Assembly (NCBI GenBank): GCA_001687465.1
Contig: LVLI01002119.1
Coordinates: forward strand, 1 to 22,108
Direction: 5' to 3'
From: Halocafeteria seosinensis
Lineage: Eukaryota; Sar; Bigyra; Bicosoecida
DNA length: 22,108 nucleotides
The position numbers and the translations under genes are program-made. Under the pieces are notes generated by a model. That model saw only the letters and a list, made by a program, of their open reading frames with translations. It had not been told where the DNA came from and searched no databases. How positions within the stretch are numbered: position 1 is the first letter of the stretch; each line of letters starts with the position of its first letter. Of the stretch, positions 1-10,000 are shown one piece after another.

Positions 1-1653
1 CAATTTGCTCCTGGACAATGCCCATGGCACGACGGCGGACCGGGAGTTCATGTTGATGCTTCTCCTGATGTCATTCTTCAAAGGCTTCACAACCTCGGAC
101 ACAACTATGAACGGCACCCCGGTTTGCATACTGTTGCTTTTGATCCCTTTATTTTACAAGTACGGAGAGATACAATCAATACATGTACCGGCGATCTCTC
201 AACCGCTCTGGATACGGTAAAGCAGAGATTGCTGCATAGCTATGTAAAGGGCTGTATGAGTTCCTTAGAAGACCAATACGAAACCGACCGGTACGAGTTC
301 GTTCGTTGGCTACAACGGCAAGTGGGAAACCCCCACAATCCGCAGTTGGTCCCCTGCTGCCGAAATCCGCTGGTGATCCCCTACTGGATACAGGAGGAAC
401 ACAATAAAGGCAACTTGTCAGCAACCGGATGCATCTACTGGTATCAACATCTACACGGGCTCACTCGGAGTAACTGTATCACGATACGTGCGGCACTCAA
501 AGGAACCTTGCGGTTGCTAGGAAAACCAACACAAGCACTGGATGCATTGATATGGAATAGGGAAGGTCCTACACCTCTTTGCTATGAAATGATGGATGCG
601 ATTATAGACAACGTAGAACCCCATTCAGAGTCCAGCGTAGAACCACATTCAGAGTCCAGGGAACTTCCTTATGATGAACTAGCCCCTTCGGACCAGAGCA
701 GTGCTGTTACACTCAGACGCATGGGTGCTTTTAAACCCAGACACATGCGTGCTATTACTGAGTTCGTCCACCGACTTAGGGAGAGAAGTAGTGATGTGAT
801 AAAAAGCCAGCTCGTCCAAAAGAGGATCATTTCACGTTCCAAGTTTTGGTTCCTCGCAAAGGAGGCAAGAGAGGGCCAAAACTGGTGTTGGCACTGTTGT
901 ATACTTTTGATCATTGTTTTGTTTGTGGTAGTTCCTACTGCCCTGCTATCTTTTCAATCCTGTATGTTACACATAGCTGTAAAGAGAAACTCAAGAAGCG
1001 GTGATGCTGAAGCTCAACAAGCAGAACAAGTTGGTCCGAAATTGCAGATGGGGTTTATTTGGACACTACTAGGTTTTCCTGTCCTTGTGGCTTCTGCGTT
1101 GCTCATACGAAAAGTGCGGGGAACTCTGGTGCTAGGAGAGCGGCCGTTCAAGGGACGATATTGCTGCGTGCCCAACGGCACAGCAGGATATCACGACGAC
1201 GACGACGGATATCAGCATCAAGATAGCTACTATCGGTTGTTCGACAGTAAGGTTTACGTAGACGTCTCTTTCAATGAACTGCAATGGCCCCTACAGAGGC
1301 TTCTGTGCGAACGGAAATATATACTAGCTTTCTATGAGGGTAGCCGAACGTTTGCGTTTTTCCTAGCTGTATCCATTGCTGCTCAGCAAATAATAGCGCC
1401 TGTGGACGTACCGACGGCAAAGTTCGAATTGGCTATAGTGCCCATTATCTCCTTTTTGTATTTTCTTGTGCTGCGTGTGGCAGATAGTTGGGCCAAGACT
1501 TGGAATGATGAGCAGGCCCAACACCTTAGTAAAATGGATGAGATTGTGCTGAACATGAAGGTCAGTCCCAGCGATGCTCAAGCTATCGAACTTTCGCGAA
1601 AAGTGGAACTCATTAAGTTCCCGCTCCAGCAACATTGTGCGCGACCCGGTTGA
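1..1653 (+). CDS. Polytopic membrane protein of unknown family (5' end outside window)
   Basis: The frame is open from base 1 to a TGA at 1651-1653, giving at least 550 residues. No ATG marks a start near the left edge, and the frame has no stop upstream of a TTG at 124, so the gene almost certainly begins before the window. Residues 1 to about 290 (counted from base 1) are hydrophilic with scattered Cys and Trp and look globular. Four hydrophobic spans follow: about 298-321 (CCILLIIVLFVVVP...), 352-369 (FIWTLLGFPVLVASALLI), 450-467 (FAFFLAVSIAAQQ) and 477-494 (IVPIISFLYFLVL). A short acidic run (DDDDGY) lies between spans 2 and 3. The last 55 residues are charged and probably helical. The gene converges on the giant minus-strand gene. 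I do not recognise the family, and the membrane location is inferred from hydrophobicity alone. The C-terminus may be disturbed, because a different frame gives a plausible ending a few codons later. Confidence 0.7.
   Translation, partial: QFAPGQCPWHDGGPGVHVDASPDVILQRLHNLGHNYERHPGLHTVAFDPFILQVRRDTINTCTGDLSTALDTVKQRLLHSYVKGCMSSLEDQYETDRYEFVRWLQRQVGNPHNPQLVPCCRNPLVIPYWIQEEHNKGNLSATGCIYWYQHLHGLTRSNCITIRAALKGTLRLLGKPTQALDALIWNREGPTPLCYEMMDAIIDNVEPHSESSVEPHSESRELPYDELAPSDQSSAVTLRRMGAFKPRHMRAITEFVHRLRERSSDVIKSQLVQKRIISRSKFWFLAKEAREGQNWCWHCCILLIIVLFVVVPTALLSFQSCMLHIAVKRNSRSGDAEAQQAEQVGPKLQMGFIWTLLGFPVLVASALLIRKVRGTLVLGERPFKGRYCCVPNGTAGYHDDDDGYQHQDSYYRLFDSKVYVDVSFNELQWPLQRLLCERKYILAFYEGSRTFAFFLAVSIAAQQIIAPVDVPTAKFELAIVPIISFLYFLVLRVADSWAKTWNDEQAQHLSKMDEIVLNMKVSPSDAQAIELSRKVELIKFPLQQHCARPG
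613..660 (+). repeat. Tandem 24-bp in-frame duplication
   Basis: Two adjacent 24-bp copies (613-636 and 637-660) differ at only two positions. Each encodes VEPHSESS/R, so the reading frame is kept. They lie in the hydrophilic N-terminal half of the membrane-protein gene, in a region likely to be a disordered loop. The near identity points to a recent slippage or duplication event. Confidence 0.9.
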
Positions 1654-2029
1654 TGAAGAGGCTTGAGCCCTCTGCATGCACACGGGCGTTTTGGCAAATG
1701 CAAATGCTGACTTTAGCCGTTACCAGGGGGTTCACCAAATTTTTTCAGCCAGATCCGGGGCATCACAATAATGATGGGGTAAACACCTTAGAAAACCTAT
1801 CGCTGGAGCCACTCACGGAGACGCATATACAGCTTGTGGCGTATTGCTTGTCCGAGGAGTCCTCCCTCCCCGTTCCTTGGGAAAAGGAAAGCATGTCTCT
1901 ACTTATGTAGACTCATCATATCATCCGTTTACTGTTTACTGGTACAGGTTCGACGCTCACAATGCCGATTTCCGCAGTTCTGATTCTTCAGAGCGAGAAA
2001 GTTATTACACTCTTCTGCATCATCAGTGA
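1654..2029 (+). pseudogene. Coding-like tail downstream of the membrane-protein stop
   Basis: After the TGA at 1651-1653, two plus-strand frames remain open and read more like protein than random sequence. One is open to 1910 and includes the stretch NTLENLSLEPLTETHIQLVA. The other runs from about 1844 to 2029 and includes DSSYHPFTVYWYRFDAHNA. They overlap in different frames, so a single frameshift or a small intron could join them, and either could be a lost C-terminal extension of the upstream gene or a spliced last exon. No homology is recognised. The evidence is only openness and composition, so this is tentative. Confidence 0.2.
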
Positions 2030-2035
2030 TTCTCA

Positions 2036-2158
2036 CTAATTCATTGAGCTGCTCCAGAAAGCGGCGGCTTCCAGGTAGGAGCAGTTGTACTCAATCTGCG
2101 CCGTAGCGGTTTCAACCCTTTTGGAGATGTAAGCCAGACGATGCCATGCCGCTTCCAT
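2036..2158 (-). CDS. Possible small ORF or terminal exon, 40 residues
   Basis: ATG at 2158, stop TAG at 2036-2038. The 40-residue product is amphipathic and alpha-helical in character, with the stretch WHRLAYISKRVETATAQIEY. The frame stays open upstream of the ATG for about a dozen more codons to a TAA. It could be a small gene, the last exon of a spliced gene, or a remnant of a mobile element. Openness over this length is not statistically strong, so it is reported mainly for its composition. Confidence 0.2.
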   Translation of the reverse strand: MEAAWHRLAYISKRVETATAQIEYNCSYLEAAAFWSSSMN

Positions 2159-2538
2159 TCCTTTATATGAAAAAAATTCAATATACACAATGATATATTA
2201 TATGGCTTGTTTTGCTAAAATCTATTACGTAGTAAAATTGTACGCGTCATTGCTAGATGTCTATAGCCTACTTACTGCCGCCGGGTCGCGGGTTACTTCA
2301 TCACTCTGGCGCTCAATATCATGCACAACAATACCGCACTACTCGCGAGAAAACTAAAAGAAATTCAAAAACCCTCGGCACCAGGGGCGGTCAGAGAACG
2401 AGCATTGCTTCTTAAGATTAGATGCGTTTATGAGCGTAGAACTGAGCATAGAAAGTATCATGGTTATTTAAAAATCGTAATAAAGTCCAATTTAAAAATC
2501 CGGTAAAAATAGCCAATTTTGGCCGATTTTTGGAAATC

Positions 2539-2594
2539 GTATCACCCGCGAAAAATCGTAAAACAATTGTTTTACGATTTTTCGCGGGTGATAC
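2539..2594. repeat. Perfect 56-bp palindrome
   Basis: Two 28-nt arms, 2539-2566 and 2567-2594, are exact reverse complements with no spacer. The left arm begins GTATCACCCGCGAAAAATCG. The sequence could extrude as a cruciform or fold as a long RNA hairpin on either strand. It sits in AT-rich, gene-poor DNA that also contains further copies of AAATCGTA at about 2471 and 2534. Possible origins are a foldback element or MITE collapsed to its two terminal inverted repeats, the end of a mobile element, or a structured 3' end between convergent genes. Confidence 0.95.
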
Positions 2595-3750
2595 ACAAAC
2601 GCGTCCAACGAGCATTCGTTCACATGCATTGCGGTCCAGCCGAGCGCCGCGGCAATGCAAACCAATCCCGCCATGAAAATCCTTCGACAACCCATTTTCG
2701 CCGTTTCGTTGTCCACGTTGGTCTCCAGTCGTACCCGGTATGCGTTTCTTCTAGCCACGATGGACGAACGCTGCGTACAAAAAGAGTGTTTTGTATGAAC
2801 CCCTTCCACGCACACAATACGTTCGGAGCAAATGTCTGATGCAGGGTTGTGATTTTTGAAGGGTCGGATTTGGAGTGTTTTTTAATGGGTCCACCGGCAA
2901 AATTTGATGGGTAACTTAGGGAAAACACCTTCACAAACAGGGATCGAATGATTTCGAGGTAATACGGGGGATATTGTGTATTTGTGGGCCTGTAAGAGGC
3001 ATTGAATAACACCGTTGCCACAGTAAGTTTGGAGGATCGTCTTCACGGGAGGCCGTTCTTCAACATCTTCGTCTGCATAAAGACATCCCCATCGAAAGAA
3101 AAAGAGTATCGACGAACATGCAGTTAGATATGAAGATCATAAACACTATGGACTCTTGTTCAAATAGCTTTTGACCGTACCTGGTGAATAATCGACTTGC
3201 ACTGTAAAGCAACTGTTGGCCCAGTGCGGTCGGAGGCTGTTCTCTTCTCGGCCATTTTATTTAATAGACGACCGATTTTAAATCTACCCACACGAGCTTT
3301 TATATAATTAGTCAATAATTAATTTGCTGTGCACTTGTACTATTTTGCACTGCATAAATCTATGTCAAGGAGGCCTAACACTAAAAAATTTCCTGGCAAC
3401 TGACAATTCCGACTTTTTGAAAATTTGATGGCCCATGGATCATGATGGGTCCCCCGGGCTTTTTTGAGGGAAAACCCTTCGAGCGAATACCGAACTATCG
3501 GTACCACCGAGCAGCACTCTGGCCAAACCGAAGTGTGCAAGCCTAATTGCCGTCGAAAATCACAGTGTTGGATCCGCTAAAATTTTCTCAATGCATAGCG
3601 AGAAGGAGGTTAGAACAAGTTATTTTGCAGCATCCGCTGCTGCCGCAGTGCTGAGTAAGCGTAAAAGATGACACTAAGAAATATAACACATTGCCATTGA
3701 TTCTTTATTCACATTGATAAGGGGGCACCGTGTGGGAACAGTTACCATCT
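2595..3750. other. Gene-poor intergenic stretch
   Basis: No convincing gene is seen on either strand. Minus-strand frames at 2492-2815 (first ATG at 2695, with a hydrophobic run MAGLVCIAAALGW) and 2620-3021 (non-ATG start) are open but overlap one another and show no recognisable motif. The stretch 3290-3330 is very AT-rich. A diverged repeated block occurs at 2885-2932 and 3445-3480, sharing ATGGGTCC.CCGG and GGGAAAAC.CCTTC. No tRNA or rRNA signature was found. Confidence 0.5.
3704..3709 (-). terminator. Candidate polyadenylation hexamer for the giant gene
   Basis: TTTATT on the plus strand reads AATAAA on the minus strand, about 380 nt downstream of the giant gene's stop codon. It is a plausible poly(A) signal, but many algae do not rely on this hexamer and it is expected by chance in AT-rich DNA. 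A second copy lies at 3256-3261. Confidence 0.2.
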
Positions 3751-4087
3751 CTACCGACTACTTGACTCTTTAGAGTCACCACCCCGGGAATTGAGAGATC
3801 TTGAGCTCACTTTCTTTTGGAAGGTCGTACTCTCTTCCTGAGCCTGTCGAAGTCGACTCTCTAGGGTCTGGATAGCATCATAAACTCACTGATATCTCTC
3901 TTGAGTTGCTGCATTTCTCCGTCATTTTCCGGCGATGCACTTTAAGTCAAAGCCAATGCACATGCAAGTTTAGCTGCACTTCAACCCTGATAATTCTGTT
4001 TCTGACTTGGATTCTTGAAGGGGCCAGTGCAGTATCTTGACTCTTCTGATCCTGCTTCATCGGAGGCTATCTAAGCAGTAGCAGCTC
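3751..4087 (-). pseudogene. Degraded coiled-coil-like tail 3' of the giant gene
   Basis: Immediately after the giant gene's TAA, one minus-strand frame (offset by one base from the gene) reads through protein-like segments separated by stops: SDEAGSEESRYC..., then SPENDGEMQQLKRDISE. A one-base shift then leads into VYDAIQTLESRLRQAQEEST and on to a TAG at 3751-3753. Heptad-like spacing of I, L and A suggests a coiled coil. The stretch could be a lost extension of the cytoplasmic tail, a short spliced 3' exon, or chance. At least two in-frame stops and one frameshift argue against it being translated as it stands. Confidence 0.25.
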
Positions 4088-7000
4088 TTATTGGTCCTCG
4101 CCGGACTCCTCGGTTGGCTCTAATACTTTGGCACGGCCAGTATTCTTTTCTGTGCTCTCAGACTGTGCTTGGACTGACCCAGGTTCCTGTGTTGAAATTT
4201 CCAGTTGATTCGCACCGAAGTCATGCGTAGGAACAACGTTAGGTGGTTGCGCAACGAGTAGTCCTCGAGTGGTCTTTTTACTTTCCGGCTCCGGGGTGTA
4301 AGATTGCATCTGATCATTGGATGTACCTACAGTACTAGTCGGTAGCTTTGCTTCACTTTGCTCCGGGATGGTTTGCTGCTGCCTTGTTCTTCCTTCAGGT
4401 GCTACATTTTGGAGAACCATCGATCGCGCGGACACGGTAGATTTCATTTGCTCCATTCCTTGTGCTTCCAACTTTGACATACTTGCGCGCATTGTAGAGG
4501 TCGGAAATTCCTCAATGGATATTTCCTCGACAGGACGTCGAGAGTCTAGACTCCCCGACGGCACAGAGTGTAAGTAGGCATAGTGATCGGACCCATTACG
4601 AGCACTACTCGGTGGATCTGCTTCATGGTCTAAATCTCCGTCAACATCTTGCTGTTTTGTGAAATTTATATCGCTAGTCCTGGATATGAAGAGCGGTTGG
4701 GAGGAATCCGCGGGTGCTGTCTCGGTGTTGTGGTGTTCCAATTCCTTGCAGTAAAATTCATGGGTAGGATCTAAATCCATCAACACTGTATCTTGAGTGC
4801 TTTTTGTCTCGGGTGCCGAAGTCTGATGCGATGCACCTTCATCATTGTTGGGCAACGTACGTTCCCCGAAGCTGTATTCGCTTTTACTGTCGAGGTAGAG
4901 CTGTACTTGTTCCATTCGGGCAGGCACTGAAGCGCATCTTCGTTTGCTACGATTTCGCATGAGTTCCGCAGTGGCCTGGTTGTTATACCCTAAGCCATCC
5001 TGATGAACTGCGCCCGATCGTGCATTTTGTTGCTCATTTGCTTGATGAGATTGCTGCACATTCCGGCTCTCTAATGACGACTGCGTGGAGTTTCTCCTCC
5101 CGGCATCTTCATGCATTTTCCTCTTCATACCGCTTACTCCTTGTTCACCACGTGGTGACGGTTCCATGATATTAGAAAATCGTGGTGGTGATTTTGGTTC
5201 ACCCTTACGATCGCATCTGAGCTTCCTGCAGAAGCGGTTCGCGTGGACCCACTCCAAGAACCGATTGAAACCATCTTTAAAGACCAATAAGAAAAGCTTA
5301 ATAAGCGTAATAAGTAACCATACAAGCATAACCATCTGAACGGCTATAACTGATATATCGATGACGGCTTCATTATCAGGGTCTTTCACAGAATGTCTGA
5401 CAAGCCCTAGCCCAACTGTAATTGGTAGACACAGGGACTTGACCATTTCCAACTCGTTAAGGGGCGACTTAAGTTTATAAGGCCGCATCATGGCTACCAC
5501 GATCATAAAAATAATTAAAACAGTAGCAGCAGAAACAACTTGCTCCAACCCGTCCGACACAAAAAATGCCAATAATATAAGTATTGATTTCCTTAGAATT
5601 TCCATAGCAGGCCACAAATAGCCACGCTTACGAATTCGTAATCCATCAATCATATTTAAGAAATCATGTCGCAAGCTGGGTTCAGTAGCTGTTCTATGCT
5701 TCCACATACGAGATATACTCAAAAACACTGGAAAACCAAATACAACAGTGGCAACCGTAAAGCCAGATATAATGGCTAGCACAGTGTACTCCGCTCCTGT
5801 GGTTGTTACACTCAAATCGGCCCGTAGGCGTTGTTCGCCGAAGACTTTGTGCGGATATATGTTGTAGGTATTGACTACCGCCATTGTTGTGGCAGTGTGG
5901 AATTGTCCAAGCAGTATGGCAACTGGATTTAGGGAGGATTTGAAGGCTTGGCCACAAGATGCTCCCTGTCCCTTCTTAATTGCATTCATCACATATTGAA
6001 TCCATTGAGAAAGGATAACGATTACCCAGGGAGACAGCAGCGAAATCAGGGAAAGTCCAAAGAATTGCAGTCTCGTTACACAATGGAAAGCATCGGGTCT
6101 TGTAGGATCCATCAAAAATAGCCGTGAAAATTCTCGATACCATCTGGCGTCCCCCGAGAAAGGGGTATACTCCAGCTCTGATAAAATGGAATTGATTTGC
6201 AAATAGTCAATACCGAGAAGTACAACTGATTGTAGATAGGAGAAAGGATCCATAACCCCTTCGGATTCGATCGACTGATCTGATACCTTGTCACCATAAA
6301 TTTGCGGTAACGATTGACCAGGCTTTGGAGATGTATCATGATTACTCTCTCTCTCCGACGAAATCGTCCTTCTGAACTCCTGAATATTAATTCCAACGAA
6401 AACTAAAATCGCTACCAGTGCCCACAAGACGACCATAGCCGCATCGCGGGCTTCGTCTTGACACTCTAAGCATTCGTCTTCTGTCCTCACCCATCCTGCT
6501 TGACAAGAGTCACATAAAGGACCACTCCTACCGCCTGAGCACTCGGCCACGAAGTGGGTATTGTTGACAACACACGCAGACGGAGGATCACATTTATGCA
6601 GCCGAACGGGGTTCCCGTCATGAAGCTTCTCCACAATGTAGCTACGAACTGTCTGATTCATCGGCCGCCGGGGACTGTTTACCTCACAGACCTCGCACCA
6701 ATGGCCATCTTCCATGAGGAGCTGACCTTTGACGCATTCAAAACCATTAGATGGGCAAGGAGTACATTCACTGCTTCCCTCTAGTGAAAAATGGTCCGAA
6801 GGACAGGCATCACATTTTCTCTTATTCGATGCTTGAGCAAGGAATTGTCCTGCTGGGCATGGGAGACACTCGGCGTCACGACCATTTGCTTCCTCTTCTT
6901 CTTGACGAGCGAACCCAGCCTTGCATAAGCATTGTGATCCTTTCTCGTTAGGAACCTCATTCGTCGGACAAACCACGCTCTTTGTTTGCAAAACGACATC

Positions 7001-10000
7001 AGTATTCTCAATGGATACGTTATTCAATCTTGCATTCACTGATGCTCGCCCTTGCACTGTAAATGTAAGGAAAACTGAGAAGCTTCCTACTTCGTCACCT
7101 TCTTGAACTCTAAGAGGATATTCCCGACTAATAGCAGACTCGCTGATATCGTCTCCCAAAGCTCTAACAACCACTGTCACATAAGGATGTCCCTCGGGGT
7201 TTCTCCGCACTTCTTCACCAGAAAATATAGAACGGGCAGGGGTATTTCCGAAGACATCTGCTAGAACCACAGCAACTCGAAGGCGTTCATTTACGAAGCC
7301 ACGATCTACTCGTGGAGTAATACGCGACTTTAAGGGATCTGCGGACCCTGGGGCGAACACAGTGTTTAGCGATAAATCCCTAGTGTCACTTGAATCCGCA
7401 AACCGTTCGTCAGCCAGCCACTGCTGGAAGGTGAGTATCGATAGTGAATATCGCATCACCGGGCTATATACGAACGCGCTAAAACTGTTTTTCGATTTAT
7501 TATAGGTAAGCATCTCCTGCGGATAACGTATTGTTGCTCGAAAAGTTCTTCGGTTATCAGCATTTATGACCGCGGAAGCAGGATTAAACTGAAGCCAATT
7601 TCCGAATTTCATAACGTTATCCTGCAGTGTGGAATCCATGGCCCTTCCACTATCGTTCAGTTCAAGCGTAAATAAGCGAGGCATGACAAACACAGACTGT
7701 CTGTCTACATTCAGCACATCCCATTTCACCGACATTACTTCTTTTGGTGTCAGCTCAGCTTCCAGAGGCCTCTCAGGACATACGAAAACGGATGTTACCA
7801 GGAGACTAAGGCGCACCCAGAATCGTTGCCCCTTCAACCTCGACGCACCTACAGATGGAGGATCTTCAGATAGCGCTTGGCCCTCGCCGTTTCTGGAGTC
7901 AGTTTCAATAAGAAGCCAGGCTTCGAACAGTCCAGACACGTTGACATTGCTCGGTACCATTTCCAATTGCAACAGCATTTCCTGTTCGGTGGTAGCTGGA
8001 ATATGCCCTTCAGCGGGAAGCACACCAGCCGTCGGTCGAGCCCAAAACGAAGAAGCAATGCCACCAGAAACCTCGTGTCCGCCGGAAGTATACATCCGGG
8101 CTTTCCAATTTGCGACATAGTTACCGTCATTTGCTGCTCGTATTGTACGCGACCGAGGTGCTTCAGCGAAGCTCATCTGAGCATTAAAACTATTTTGTAT
8201 CAACTCGAAATGAGCTTCGCGGACTCGAAGCGAAATAGCGACCTCTATGACTGTAGATACATCAAGTCCAATGTCGGACACTGTTACCTGGACGTAAGAT
8301 TCTACTAGACCTTGAAGCGCTAGTTCAATATCAAATGCAAGTGTCATTTCCAGACTGACCGCGCTGTCCCCAGATTCTCCCGACTCGGGAAGAATGGCAA
8401 TACCTTCCAATTCACTTGGGTTACTCCAGCTATATCTCTGGTTGGCCTCCATGCTCAGAATCACAGAACGTTCTATCACTCGAGAAGCGTTAATAGTAGA
8501 CGGCTTTCTTCCTTCATCAATGGAAAGAGACTGAGGTTGTACAGACACATCTAGAGTTCTGCTTTCAACGAATTTCGAAATATCGATCGACATTGAGGGG
8601 TTAGCAGAAGTAATTATTTCGTCATCGACTTGTACGAGTAAGTTCATGGGCACTAAGATCCGCGAGGACTCGTCCAACTTTCTTCTTCGCGACCTAGTAG
8701 CGCTTTGTCGGAGTAATGGGAGTTGAGATGTGATCCAAGAGGGTGCATTTTGGTGAAAGAATAGGCGCAGATCATAGGTCAATGTCCTGCACGACGATGA
8801 AGTAGTCCTTGACCCGACACAGGATGTATTAAAAACTACTACAGGCCTATGAATGATAGGTAATGGTAAATCAAGGTTTGTATCCACGTGTTGATCCTGG
8901 CAGCCTGTATACACAATTTCGTTGTCGTCATTTGGAGTAGCGACGGAGCCACATCCTAGCTGGACATCAGCTGGAGTGCCTTCAGCGCTTTGTACATCCA
9001 CTTTAAAACTAGTTCCCGTGAAGCTACCGTTCTGACGTTCGGAATCAAACGCTGTCGTTTCAGTTTCCTCAAAAACAGCGGTAGCACAATTAAAGGGGTT
9101 TTTCTTTCCACATGACGAAATCGCCTTTTCAGTTCGCGTTAGGTTCCGAAACACATTTGATGGTGTGGTCGTCGGAGTTACTGTACCCGTTGGCGACGAA
9201 GTTAACATCGCTGTCGAGGTTGGTGACATCGTCACTGGTGAAGTGCGAGCGGGAGTTGGGGGTTCTAGGGATGGAGAAGTAGTGGCAGCCATGGGATGAT
9301 TAGATGGTGAGTGGTGAGCTTGAAACCTCAAAATAGGCAGGCGTGTAGTTCCAGGGACAGACCAGGTACTGTTATCCCATTGTTGGAGACCGTTGTAGTG
9401 ATAAAGCTGTCCCCGAATTTCATTCAAATTATTTGAGTTCCCAAGGACACTTTTGCTATAATTTCCCTGGTCATGTCCTATAAATCTTTCCCCGTTGTAG
9501 ACAGAGTACTTTACCCGAATTTCGCCTTCAAAGCCGTCAAGAATGCTGCCAATAATCCCACCAGCATTAACATGGGCCAAAACACCGGCAGCATAAGTGT
9601 TCTTGACGTGTATCTCACCTCGACCTGGTTGATCCCCAACAGATCCACCCACTAGACCTCCTGCATACTTTCCACTGATATTCCCACGGGTGTAGGAGTC
9701 TGTAATTTGAACATGACCATCTCTTGACACCGTCCACCCACCAGTTATTCCACCACTGCCTTTGGCCAACATGTTTCCAGAGCTGTAACACTCTCGAAGT
9801 TCCACATATCCAGGCTGAGCTTCCTGTCCATACTCAGACTGGCCAGCACTACCACCCATTATACCGCCAGCACCAGTTGCACCCTCGATGATATCTCCCG
9901 TTGAATAGCATCGTGTAACAGACACCTGGCCTCCAGATGATGCAGCACTATATCCGCAAATCCCTCCCGCCTGTCGATGTTCAATACTCCCCTTCGAATA

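Noticed and set aside
2492-3021. Overlapping minus-strand frames around the palindrome
   Set aside because: They use non-ATG first codons, overlap each other, and include the palindrome, which encodes the same peptide on both strands by symmetry.
1654-4087. tRNA, rRNA or other structured RNA gene in the intergenic gap
   Set aside because: No cloverleaf with a T-loop consensus, and no rRNA-like conserved blocks were seen. The only strong structure is the palindrome.
7629-8308. Plus-strand frames of 163 and 143 residues
   Set aside because: They lie opposite the giant gene's ectodomain, have no motif, and their composition is the reverse-strand image of the real frame.
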